Assembly: GCF_027271155.1 (NCBI RefSeq)
Contig: NZ_CP114542.1
Span: forward strand, 62,001 to 126,000
Reading direction: 5' to 3'
Origin: Brevundimonas subvibrioides
Lineage (GTDB): Bacteria > Pseudomonadota > Alphaproteobacteria > Caulobacterales > Caulobacteraceae
Length of the DNA: 64,000 bases
Positions 16,129 to 24,032 of the stretch are shown piece by piece. Position 1 is the first letter of the stretch, and each line of letters starts with the position of its first letter. Both the position numbers and the translations under genes were made by a program. Below the pieces are notes generated by a model. It was not told the origin of the DNA. It was given only the letters and a program-made list of their open reading frames with translations, and searched no databases.

Positions 16129-16881
16129 TCAGGTTTCGGCGACCGCCGGTTCGTCGACCAGGGTGGCATGGTGCACCGCCTGACGACGCTCCACCGCATA
16201 GCTGACCAGCCAGAGCGCCATGGCCCAGGCCGCGCCGACGCTCCAGCCTGCGAACACGTCGGTCGCCCAGTGTGCCCCCAGATAGATGCGGGTCAGGCCC
16301 ACCAAAACCGCGATCAGAACGCCGACGCCGATGACATAGACCTTGAGCCTTCGGCGCGGGAAGGCGCGGGACAGCATGACGGCCAGGCTCAGATAGAAGA
16401 CCGTCGACAGCAGGGCATGGCCGGACGGGAAGCTGGCGTTGATCGTCTCGACGGCCTGGAACTGAAGGGGCGGGCGGGCGCGTTCGAACATCGCCTTCAG
16501 TCCCTCCGAAAGGGTCACGCCACCCAGGAGGCCGAACACCAGCAACAGGGCCGACAGCCGCTTTTTCTGGATCACCAGAAAGATCACCGCGATCGTCGCG
16601 AACAGGCTCAGGACCGAGATCCCGCCGAGCGCCGTCAGGTCGTTGGCGGCGGTGGACAGCCACCACGGCCCCCAGGCGTCCGAGGGGTCGGCATGGGGCC
16701 GCATCGCCGACAGCACCCTTTGATCGAAGGCCTGGCCGTCGGCCTCGCGCATGTCATCGGCGAGTTCGGCGAAGATCGAGACGCCCAGGCCGATCACCAG
16801 AAGCGCAGACAGGGCGACGAATTCGGTCTGCGCCAGGCGAAAGGCGCGGCGAAAAAATCGGACGGGGGCGGAAGATGGCAT
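16129..16881 (-). CDS. PAP2-family membrane phosphatase
   Basis: A 250-residue lipid-phosphate phosphatase-like protein with about six hydrophobic helices. All three PAP2 motifs are visible: KAMFERARP, SFPSGHA, and TRIYLGAHWATD with the catalytic His and Asp. Likely substrates are phosphatidate, undecaprenyl-pyrophosphate or phosphatidylglycerophosphate, which cannot be told apart here. An EcfG-type promoter ends nine bases before the ATG, so the transcript would be almost leaderless. The gene is probably part of the general stress regulon. Confidence 0.9.
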   Translation of the reverse strand: MPSSAPVRFFRRAFRLAQTEFVALSALLVIGLGVSIFAELADDMREADGQAFDQRVLSAMRPHADPSDAWGPWWLSTAANDLTALGGISVLSLFATIAVIFLVIQKKRLSALLLVFGLLGGVTLSEGLKAMFERARPPLQFQAVETINASFPSGHALLSTVFYLSLAVMLSRAFPRRRLKVYVIGVGVLIAVLVGLTRIYLGAHWATDVFAGWSVGAAWAMALWLVSYAVERRQAVHHATLVDEPAVAET

Positions 16882-16889
16882 TGGCGGCT

Positions 16890-16914
16890 AACGGTCAAGC
16901 TTGGATCGCGTTCC
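16890..16914 (-). promoter_or_regulatory. EcfG-type promoter of the PAP2 gene
   Basis: On the minus strand GGAAC (16914-16910) is followed, after 16 bases, by CGTT (16893-16890), an exact match to the general stress sigma factor consensus. The expected start of transcription falls about 1-4 bases before the ATG at 16881. Confidence 0.7.
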
Positions 16915-17053
16915 CGATCACGGATTCGTGACCGAGGATCATACAGGGCGTCGCGAGCCCGTCGCGCCCTTTTGCACAGGGTCATCCCCTGCGCCGAGGT
17001 GATTCGGAGCGAATTGCGGCGTCAAGCCCGTTGACGGGTCGTTAGGCATCTGC

Positions 17054-17100
17054 GCCCCATATGTTGGTTCGGGGAGTGCTTCGGCCACTAGATGCAGTGG
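17054..17100 (+). promoter_or_regulatory. paired NrdR-like boxes upstream of nrdA
   Basis: Cores CCATATGTTG (17057-17066) and CTAGATGCAG (17088-17097) have centres 31 bp apart. The second is flanked by CCA and TGG to give a near-perfect palindrome. Spacing and form match NrdR regulation, as at nrdB. Confidence 0.65.
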
Positions 17101-17140
17101 TTGGAGCCAGGCGGCTTCACTTCGATTTTTGTTCAGGGCG

Positions 17141-19045
17141 ATGACGATTATGGCTGGCGGCGAAGCGTTGAAGACGGTTGATTTTGCGGCGGTTCCCGGC
17201 GTGCCGCAGGGCGCGCCGACGCCCGATCGTCCCCATCTGACCGTTGTGCGCTCCATCGAACTCGACCGTTCCCGCGACGATCTGCTGACCGACTTCGGCA
17301 AGAAGACGCTGGAAGATCGCTATCTGCTGGCCGGCGAGAGCTATCAGGACATGTTCGCCCGCGTCTCGACCGCCTATGCCGACGACGCCGACCATGCCCA
17401 GCGCGTCTATGACTACATGTCCAGGCTATGGTTCATGCCCTCGACGCCGGTGCTGTCGAACGGCGGCGCGAACCGCGGCCTGCCGATCTCCTGCTTCCTG
17501 AACTCGGTCGCCGACAGCCTGGACGGCATCCAGCGCGTCTGGAACGAGAACGTCAGCCTGGCCTCGAACGGCGGCGGCATCGGCACCTATTGGGGCGGCG
17601 TCCGCTCGATCGGCGAGAAGGTGAAGGGCGCGGGCCAGACCAGCGGCATCATCCCCTTCATCCGCGTGATGGATTCGCTGACGCTCGCGATCAGCCAGGG
17701 CTCGCTGCGCCGGGGTTCGGCGGCGGTGTATCTGGATGTGCACCACCCCGAGATCGAGGAGTTCCTGGAGATCCGGAAGCCCTCGGGCGACTTCAACCGC
17801 AAGTCCCTGAACCTGCACCACGGCATCAACATCACCGACGAATTCATGGAGGCGGTGAAGGCCGGGACCGATTTCGCCCTGCTGTCGCCCAAGGACCAGG
17901 CGGTCATCCGCCGCGTCGATGCGCGGTCGCTGTGGCAGAAGATCCTCGAGATCCGCCTGCAGACCGGCGAGCCCTATCTGATCTTCTCGGACACGGTGAA
18001 CCGCCAGATGCCGCGTCACCAGCAGGAGCTGGGGCTGAAGGTCAAACAGTCGAACCTGTGCAGCGAGATCATGCTGCACACCGGCCCCGACCACCTGGGC
18101 ATCGACCGTACCGCCGTCTGCTGCCTGTCGTCGGTCAATGCCGAGATGTTCCTGGAATGGCGCGAGGAGCCCCGCTTCATCGAGGACGTGATGCGGTTCC
18201 TGGACAATGTGCTGGAGGATTTCATCACCCGCGCACCGCCGGAAATGGCCGCCGCCGTCTATTCGGCCCGGCGCGAGCGATCGGTGGGTCTGGGGCTGAT
18301 GGGCTTCCACTCCTTCCTGCAGTCCCAGGGCGTGGCCTTCGAATCCGCCATGGCCAAGTCGTGGAACATGCGCCTGTTCAAGCACCTGCGCCGCGAGGCC
18401 GACAAGGCCAGCGTCAAACTGGCCGAAGAGAAGGGCCCCTGCGAAGACGCGGCCGAGCGCGGCGTGATGGAGCGGTTCAGCCACAAGCTGGCCATCGCCC
18501 CCACGGCCTCGATCTCGATCATCTGCGGCGGGACGTCGGCGGGCATCGAGCCGATCCCGGCCAATATCTACACCCACAAGACCCTGTCGGGCTCGTTCGC
18601 CGTCAAGAACCCCTATCTGGAGCAGTTGCTGGAAGGCTATGGCCGCAACACCGACGCCGTCTGGTCGTCGATCCTGGAGCACGAAGGCTCGGTCCAGCAT
18701 CTTGATTTCCTGACCGACGACGAAAAGGGCGTGTTCAAGACCGCCTTCGAACTGGACCAGCGCTGGGTCGTCGAACTGTCGGCCGACCGCTCGCCGGAAA
18801 TCTGTCAGGCCCAGTCGATCAACCTGTTCATCCCCGGCGACGTGAACAAGTGGGACCTGCACATGCTGCACTGGAAGGCGTGGGAGAGCGGGGTGAAGTC
18901 CCTGTATTACCTGCGCTCCAAGTCGGTGCAGCGGGCCGCCTTCGCGGGCGCGGAGGACAAGGCCGAAGCCGAGCCCGATCCCAATCAGCCCGACCTCTTT
19001 TCGGCGGCGCGCACCGACTACGACGAGTGCCTGGCCTGCCAGTAA
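17141..19045 (+). CDS. nrdA: ribonucleoside-diphosphate reductase alpha subunit (class I)
   Basis: Catalytic subunit of class I ribonucleotide reductase, about 634 residues. Active-site features include SNGGANRGLPISCF, NLCSEI, the CCLSSVN segment with its Cys, and the C-terminal redox pair ECLACQ. The N-terminal ATP-cone domain of E. coli NrdA is absent, since the chain enters the catalytic core within about 60 residues. ATG 17141 is chosen. ATG 17150 or TTG 17129 are possible. NrdR-like boxes lie 40-90 bp upstream. Confidence 0.95.
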   Translation: MTIMAGGEALKTVDFAAVPGVPQGAPTPDRPHLTVVRSIELDRSRDDLLTDFGKKTLEDRYLLAGESYQDMFARVSTAYADDADHAQRVYDYMSRLWFMPSTPVLSNGGANRGLPISCFLNSVADSLDGIQRVWNENVSLASNGGGIGTYWGGVRSIGEKVKGAGQTSGIIPFIRVMDSLTLAISQGSLRRGSAAVYLDVHHPEIEEFLEIRKPSGDFNRKSLNLHHGINITDEFMEAVKAGTDFALLSPKDQAVIRRVDARSLWQKILEIRLQTGEPYLIFSDTVNRQMPRHQQELGLKVKQSNLCSEIMLHTGPDHLGIDRTAVCCLSSVNAEMFLEWREEPRFIEDVMRFLDNVLEDFITRAPPEMAAAVYSARRERSVGLGLMGFHSFLQSQGVAFESAMAKSWNMRLFKHLRREADKASVKLAEEKGPCEDAAERGVMERFSHKLAIAPTASISIICGGTSAGIEPIPANIYTHKTLSGSFAVKNPYLEQLLEGYGRNTDAVWSSILEHEGSVQHLDFLTDDEKGVFKTAFELDQRWVVELSADRSPEICQAQSINLFIPGDVNKWDLHMLHWKAWESGVKSLYYLRSKSVQRAAFAGAEDKAEAEPDPNQPDLFSAARTDYDECLACQ

Positions 19046-19135
19046 GGCAGGGCCTGGACACGCGCGACTCGGTCGCTCACCGTTTGGGCGAAAAGGCCGC
19101 AAGACCCGCCCGGGCCTGATCCGGGCAGTCGGCCG

Positions 19136-19160
19136 GGAACCTGCCCGCCTGCCCCACGTT
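19136..19160 (+). promoter_or_regulatory. EcfG-type promoter upstream of the outer-membrane protein gene
   Basis: GGAAC (19136-19140), 16-base spacer, CGTT (19157-19160): exact consensus, about 95 bases before the start of the gene at 19254. Confidence 0.65.
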
Positions 19161-19253
19161 TGGCATCGGTCAGGACCGTGTCACAAAATCGCGGTTGGAT
19201 GGTCCGGATTTTGGGTGCAGTCTGTGCGCCGTTAACGGGCTGTGGGAGGACCG

Positions 19254-20117
19254 TTGCCTTATCTGGTGCGACTTGCGTCGGGCGTAGCGTGTCTGGTGGC
19301 CCTGGCGGTCCCGGCCTCGGCCCAGACGTGGGTGAACCAGAACTGGTCGGACGATCAGCAGGCGACCGCCACCGACATCACCGCCCAGCTGAACAGCAGG
19401 CCCACCCTGGCCGTCGCACCCGAGGCCGGATTCGGTCCCGGCATCGAGGTGGCGGATGTCTTCGCTCCGGCGGAAATGCGCAACCCCTTCGCGGCCGCGA
19501 CGACCCGGGACGTCTGGATCGAGGGCGATGGCTATGCCGACCGCCTGCGGATGCGGGCGCGCGGCGAACTGCGCCGCGCCGACGGTGCCCCCCTTCCCGT
19601 CTCGCCGCTGGACCACGGTGCCTTCGAGGCCGAGGGCTATGACGTCAGCTATTCACGCGGCTGGCCGGTCGCGCGCGGCTATACCGCCTCGGGACTGGAG
19701 GTCACCCTGACGCCGCACGCCGGCATCGGGGTCGGCGACCGGGGCGGGCTGGCGGAAGCGGGAGCCACGCTGAGGATCGGACGCGGCGTCGACCGGTTGG
19801 TTCCCGAGGGCAGTGCCGAATTCGGCCAGCGCGCGCGCTGGTATCTGTATGCCGCCGGATCCGGCACGGCCGTTGGCTACAATTTCGCCCGCAACCGGGA
19901 CGGCGACTATGCCCGCTCGGGCGTCAGTCACGACAGCGGCAACTTCCTGGGGGACGCGTCGGTCGGCGTGGCGCTTCGCCGGGGCGACATGCAGGGCTCG
20001 TTCGGCATCGTCTACCGCGAAATAGAGGCGGAAGGGCTGCGCAGCGGCCGTGGCCTCGACAACGACGTCACAGAGGGTCTGGTGGCCTTCCAGCTGTCGA
20101 TCAAGCCGCAGTGGTAG
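19254..20117 (+). CDS. probable outer-membrane beta-barrel protein, LpxR-like
   Basis: A secreted protein of about 287 residues. The signal peptide (VACLVALAVPASAQ) is clear. The rest alternates polar and apolar residues with Tyr/Gly-rich strands (YDVSYSRGW, WYLYAAGSG, GYNFARN) and ends in an aromatic residue (PQW), as barrel proteins do. The last third (REIEAEG...AFQLSIKP) recalls the LpxR lipid A deacylase family, but its catalytic residues cannot be confirmed. TTG 19254 follows a GGGAGGA ribosome site; GTG 19266 is an alternative. It is preceded by an EcfG promoter. Confidence 0.6.
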   Translation: MPYLVRLASGVACLVALAVPASAQTWVNQNWSDDQQATATDITAQLNSRPTLAVAPEAGFGPGIEVADVFAPAEMRNPFAAATTRDVWIEGDGYADRLRMRARGELRRADGAPLPVSPLDHGAFEAEGYDVSYSRGWPVARGYTASGLEVTLTPHAGIGVGDRGGLAEAGATLRIGRGVDRLVPEGSAEFGQRARWYLYAAGSGTAVGYNFARNRDGDYARSGVSHDSGNFLGDASVGVALRRGDMQGSFGIVYREIEAEGLRSGRGLDNDVTEGLVAFQLSIKPQW

Positions 20118-20123
20118 AATGCG

Positions 20124-20214
20124 AGGGATCAGGGATCAGGGATTAGGGATCAGGGAAGATGCTCCGGCCTGCCTGGTCTTGATTATGGTCCTAATCCCTA
20201 ATCCCTAATCCCTC
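20124..20214. repeat. heptamer hairpin array 1 (AGGGATY)
   Basis: The left arm holds four tandem heptamers AGGGAT(C/T) from 20124 to 20151. The right arm (20191-20214) is the inverted complement, three copies of the AGGGATT unit. The arms can pair over about 25 bp with two mismatches around a loop of about 40 bases. It lies between the convergent outer-membrane protein gene and corA. Confidence 0.9.
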
Positions 20215-20233
20215 GCCCCCCAAACTCTCCCCC

Positions 20234-21199
20234 TCAGATCCAGCCCTTGCGCCTGAACCAAAGCAGCGGCAACACGGCCGAAACGGCCATGGCGACCAGG
20301 GCCATCGGATAGCCGCTGACCCAGCGCAGCTCAGGCATATGCTCGAAATTCATGCCGTAGATGGCGCCGATCAGGGTGGGCGGCATCAGGACCGCGCTGA
20401 AGATCGAGAAGACCTTGAAGATCGACGACTGTTCGATGTTGATGAAGCCGAGCGCCGCCGACAGCTGGAAATTGATCCCCGCCGCCACCGCCTGATTGTG
20501 CGAGATCAGGCTGGCGGCGTCGCTGGCCAGGGATTTCAGATGCTCGCGGGCCTCCGGGGCATCGTCCATCCGGTCGTCGAAACCGACGAAGGCGAAGACG
20601 CGCGCCAGACCGGCCAGACTCTGTTCGATGCGGGCATTGGCGATGTGGGCGCGACCCAGTTTGGTGACCAGATGCTCGAACCCGACCCGCTTGCCTTCGG
20701 AAAAGACGTGATTGCCGACGGCTTCGACCTTGGTCGTGGTCTTGCCCAGCACATCGGAGGCGCGGTCGATGATCGCCTCCATCAGGTTCAGGAACACCTC
20801 CAGCCCGGTGGCGCACAGCGAAGGGTCGCGCTCCAGCTTGTCGGTGAACTGGATGAAGGGCCGAGGGTCGAAATAGCGGATGGTGACCATGGGGCCGGCG
20901 GTCAGGACGAAGGTGACAGGATCGCTGCCCGGCAGGTCGGCGTCGCCGTTATGGATGATGTCGGCGGTGACATAGGTCGCGCCGCCCTCGCGATACAGCC
21001 GGCTGGAGGCCTCCAGCTCGCTCATCTCCTCGCGCGTGGGAATGGCGATGCCGAGCGCCTTTTCGACGGCCGAGTCCTCCGCGCGCGTCGGCTCGATCAG
21101 GTCGATCCACAGAGTGTCGGCCGGCATGATCCACGGGCCGACGACGTCGATCTCGACGGACTCACAGGCAGCGCAACCGGCGCGATAGAGGCGGATCAT
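20234..21199 (-). CDS. corA: CorA-family magnesium/divalent cation transporter
   Basis: A 321-residue inner-membrane channel for Mg2+ and similar ions. The long soluble N-terminal domain is followed by two C-terminal helices, with the selectivity motif YGMNFEHMPEL between them. The second helix ends in basic residues (WFRRKGWI), normal for CorA. Length matches the family. No Mg2+-sensing leader is seen in the short upstream gap to 21220. Confidence 0.93.
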   Translation of the reverse strand: MIRLYRAGCAACESVEIDVVGPWIMPADTLWIDLIEPTRAEDSAVEKALGIAIPTREEMSELEASSRLYREGGATYVTADIIHNGDADLPGSDPVTFVLTAGPMVTIRYFDPRPFIQFTDKLERDPSLCATGLEVFLNLMEAIIDRASDVLGKTTTKVEAVGNHVFSEGKRVGFEHLVTKLGRAHIANARIEQSLAGLARVFAFVGFDDRMDDAPEAREHLKSLASDAASLISHNQAVAAGINFQLSAALGFINIEQSSIFKVFSIFSAVLMPPTLIGAIYGMNFEHMPELRWVSGYPMALVAMAVSAVLPLLWFRRKGWI

Positions 21200-21228
21200 C
21201 GGCGTCGCCTCAAGGCCTGATCAGGCGA

Positions 21229-21768
21229 TCAGGGCTGACCGGCCGGCGCGGTGGCGTTCGCAGCCATCTGGCGGCCGGCGTCATAGGCGTCACGCGCGCC
21301 GCTATAGATGAAGCCGTAGGTCGGATAGACGGTCGTGCCCAGGTCATGGATCGGGTTGTACCACACCTTCACCTGGCTCCAGTCGTTGGCGCCCGAGACG
21401 TCGACGACGGTCACATTCTCTTCCACCCGGCCCCGGCTGCCGCCCCAGTTGGCGTGGGTCACGCGGATGACGCGGTCGGTCAGGATGTCGGAAACGACGG
21501 CGACGTGGCCCCGGGTCATGCGACCCTCGGGACGGAACACCAGGACCGAACCGGTCTCGGGCGCGCGGCCGGTGCGGAACCGGTCGACCGCCTGGCTCCA
21601 CCAGGTCCAGGCGTCACCGAAGATATTGATGCCAGAGAACATCCGCGCGAACGTCACGCACTGCCAATAGGGATCCTCGGCCTTCGCAGGCGTGGCCACC
21701 ACGGCGGGGGCGAGCGCAAAAAGACCGAGGGTCGCCGCAACCGCGGCGGCAGTGAGCCGTTTCATCAT
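21229..21768 (-). CDS. secreted CHAP-domain protein (cell-wall amidase/peptidase fold)
   Basis: A 179-residue protein with a signal peptide (hydrophobic AAAVAATLGLFALAPAVV, cut near AKA-ED). The CHAP domain has its catalytic Cys in YWQCVTFAR and His in RGHVAVVS, with HANWGG and the later Asn-containing segment. CHAP proteins cleave peptidoglycan peptides or the Mur-Ala bond, so a cell-wall hydrolase in the periplasm is likely. Adjacent ATGs at 21768 and 21765 are both possible starts. Confidence 0.85.
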   Translation of the reverse strand: MMKRLTAAAVAATLGLFALAPAVVATPAKAEDPYWQCVTFARMFSGINIFGDAWTWWSQAVDRFRTGRAPETGSVLVFRPEGRMTRGHVAVVSDILTDRVIRVTHANWGGSRGRVEENVTVVDVSGANDWSQVKVWYNPIHDLGTTVYPTYGFIYSGARDAYDAGRQMAANATAPAGQP

Positions 21769-21839
21769 GCTGGATTGTTTCCGACTGTTACGTCCGCACT
21801 ATCCCTAGACGATAGTTTACGGCTCGTGAACCACCCTCT

Positions 21840-22943
21840 TCAGGCGAGCTGGGTGGCCTGCTGACGCACCCTGTGACGTTCTGCCCGGCGATCGGCGAGA
21901 TCGCGCAGGACCCTTCGCGCCGGGCGTTCGACCAGATGATGGGCAATGGCAGCCACCACGGGCAGGGCCAGCACGACGGCCAGCCACACGAAGAGTTGTA
22001 GCTTCTTGTCCCCGGCCCCTGTGACGCGCGCGGCCAGGTTCACCGCCAGCAGTTGCCAGGGCACCAGCACCATATACACGGCATAGCTGATCTCGCCCAG
22101 ATAGACCGCCGGACGCGACGCCAGCCAGCCGGTGTTGGGCAGGGAGGCGAGGGCGAGGATCAGCCCCCCGCCCAGCAACACCACAGCCCCATCGGGCGCG
22201 GCGAGCGATGCGGCGACGGCCATGGCCAGAACACACGCCCCCGCGATCCAGCCCGGACGCGGCAGGGTCCGGCGGCGGTGCATCAGATAGAGGGCACATC
22301 CCAGGGCGAAGCAGGGAACGATCCGCAGCGCCCCCCAGCGAATGGTCGCCTCGGTCAGGGAAAAGCCCGCCAGCGCCTGGAACGCGGCATACAGGCCGAT
22401 CATGAAGGCGACGGCCCCGACCACCGCCAGCACGGGCCGGTCGCGCAGTCGCCAGGCCACAAGGGCGAAGGCGGGAAAGGCCAGATAGGCGAACCACTCC
22501 GCCGAGATCGACCAGGACGAATGGTTCCAGCCCGACTGCGGAGCCAGTCCCCAGGCGTGCAGCATCAGAAGATTGGCGGGCAGCGAAGGCCAGCTGAGGA
22601 TATTGGCGTCGATCGTCATCCCCATGGCGACGGCGGCAAGGCCCAGCACCCCGACGCCGATCAGGGTCGCCAGATGCAGCGGATAGACCCGCGCGATCCG
22701 CGTCCACAGGAAGCCGCCATAGCTGAACCGCTTCTCGCCATGGGCGGCCAGATAGACGTGGCTGAGGATGAAGCCGGACAGGACGAAGAACAGCTCGACC
22801 CCCAGATAGCCCTTGGCCACCAGGGTCGGCACGACGGCGACATCCAGATTGGGCCAGAAGGCATACAGCACCACCCAGCCAGCCGCGAAGAACCGCAGGG
22901 CGGTCAGCGGGCGCAGATCAGGGGGAGCGGAACCGGAGCGCAT
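21840..22943 (-). CDS. acyltransferase-3 family membrane protein
   Basis: A 367-residue protein with about ten hydrophobic helices, matching the OafA/NodX family that O-acylates surface sugars or lipids. LRPLTALRFFAAGW, LGVELFFVLSGFI, ARVYPLH and SWSISAEWFAYL are family landmarks. Where relatives have His after VVLY in helix 1 (VVLYHF), this protein has Ala (VVLYAF), see findings. Start at ATG 22943, which has AGGG upstream; ATG 22958 is an alternative. Confidence 0.88.
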   Translation of the reverse strand: MRSGSAPPDLRPLTALRFFAAGWVVLYAFWPNLDVAVVPTLVAKGYLGVELFFVLSGFILSHVYLAAHGEKRFSYGGFLWTRIARVYPLHLATLIGVGVLGLAAVAMGMTIDANILSWPSLPANLLMLHAWGLAPQSGWNHSSWSISAEWFAYLAFPAFALVAWRLRDRPVLAVVGAVAFMIGLYAAFQALAGFSLTEATIRWGALRIVPCFALGCALYLMHRRRTLPRPGWIAGACVLAMAVAASLAAPDGAVVLLGGGLILALASLPNTGWLASRPAVYLGEISYAVYMVLVPWQLLAVNLAARVTGAGDKKLQLFVWLAVVLALPVVAAIAHHLVERPARRVLRDLADRRAERHRVRQQATQLA

Positions 22944-22989
22944 CGCGCCACCCTGCATCCAGAGCGGTTCGGGAAGCGTTAAGGGCCCC

Positions 22990-23442
22990 ATGATAGCGCG
23001 CGACACCATGCTGCAGGACCTGACGTTCGACGACCTGACGGCGCTCAGCGCCGCCGATGCCGGCCTGTCCCGGGACCCGGCGCGCATCGCCCTGACCGGG
23101 GCGCTGGGCCTGCTGGACCGGCATGCCGCGCGCGAAATCATGGTCGCCCTGTTCGACGCGGTGCCGGGGGCCGAGGCCGCCGCCCGGTCGGAGGGCGCGG
23201 CCCGTCCGAAGCGCGGTCTGTTCGGCGGGCTGATCGCCGGCGCGGGCGGCCTGTCGGGCAAGGCCGTGGCCGAGGCCATGGGTCTGCTGGATCAGCTGGA
23301 GGAGGTCGGGGTGTCGAAAGCCGATCTGAAGCGGCTGTTGCCCGCTGCGCGCGACCGCATCCGTGCCCGGACCGGCGGCGATCTTCTGGGCGAGGCGGTG
23401 CGCAGCGTTCCGGGCGTGGGGCCGCTGCTCGGCGACGCCTGA
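22990..23442 (+). CDS. hypothetical helical protein
   Basis: A 150-residue soluble protein, not firmly recognised. A Gly-rich middle (GLFGGLIAGAGGL) is followed by a helical segment (EEVGVSKADLKRLLPAARDRI) and a closing SVPGVGPLLG. The pattern faintly recalls DUF937/DUF2780-type proteins, but I would not name it. It is divergent from the acyltransferase with a gap of under 50 bp, so promoters must be compact. ATG 23008 is an alternative start. Confidence 0.6.
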   Translation: MIARDTMLQDLTFDDLTALSAADAGLSRDPARIALTGALGLLDRHAAREIMVALFDAVPGAEAAARSEGAARPKRGLFGGLIAGAGGLSGKAVAEAMGLLDQLEEVGVSKADLKRLLPAARDRIRARTGGDLLGEAVRSVPGVGPLLGDA

Positions 23443-23445
23443 CCC

Positions 23446-23901
23446 TTAAGCTGCCGGAGCCTGCGCCAAAGCTTCGGGCGTCGTGCCACAGCCGTTCAGA
23501 GTCTCCTCGCCGAGCTCGACCCTGGCCGTCAGCGGATACAGCCGGTCGCTCATGCCGTCCGAGCATTCGGTCGCGATCAGGGTCAGCACCACGGTCTGAC
23601 CGGAATCGGTCGTGCCGGTGTAGACGGCCGTCGTGCCGGTCACGATCGGAGAGGCGACGGGGGCCTTGACCTCGGCCCCGTCCGGGCGGGTCAGAACCAG
23701 GTCCTGATCGGCGATGTCGATGGCCCAGAAGGGCTCGGTCCCCAGCACCCGCACCGGCCGGGCCAGGTCGACGCCACCGATGACGACCGGAGCTGTCACC
23801 GTCTCGGGCGCGGGCTCCGCCCCGGTCTCCGGGGGTTTCGAGCAGCCACCCGGGGCCGCCATCAGGATCATGGAGGTCAGGACGGGCAGGACGAGGCGCA
23901 T
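23446..23901 (-). CDS. predicted lipoprotein, COG3650-like
   Basis: A 151-residue lipoprotein. The signal ends in a lipobox APGGC near residue 19, followed by a Pro/Glu/Thr-rich linker. The folded part begins with RVLGTEPFWAIDI, a signature of a widespread family of small envelope proteins (COG3650), and has two later Cys (TECSDGM, NGCGTT) that could pair. The function is unknown. It is convergent with 22990-23442, three bases apart. Confidence 0.65.
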   Translation of the reverse strand: MRLVLPVLTSMILMAAPGGCSKPPETGAEPAPETVTAPVVIGGVDLARPVRVLGTEPFWAIDIADQDLVLTRPDGAEVKAPVASPIVTGTTAVYTGTTDSGQTVVLTLIATECSDGMSDRLYPLTARVELGEETLNGCGTTPEALAQAPAA

Positions 23902-24032
23902 CGGGGCTCTCCGGAAGATCAGTCGCGCGGGACGAGGCGGGGATAGCCCGTCGCGGCACCGACGCAAAGCCCGCCGTCCGACAGGGGGTCACGACGGTCG
24001 CACGATGACGGTCAGGCGCCTAACGTTGCGTG

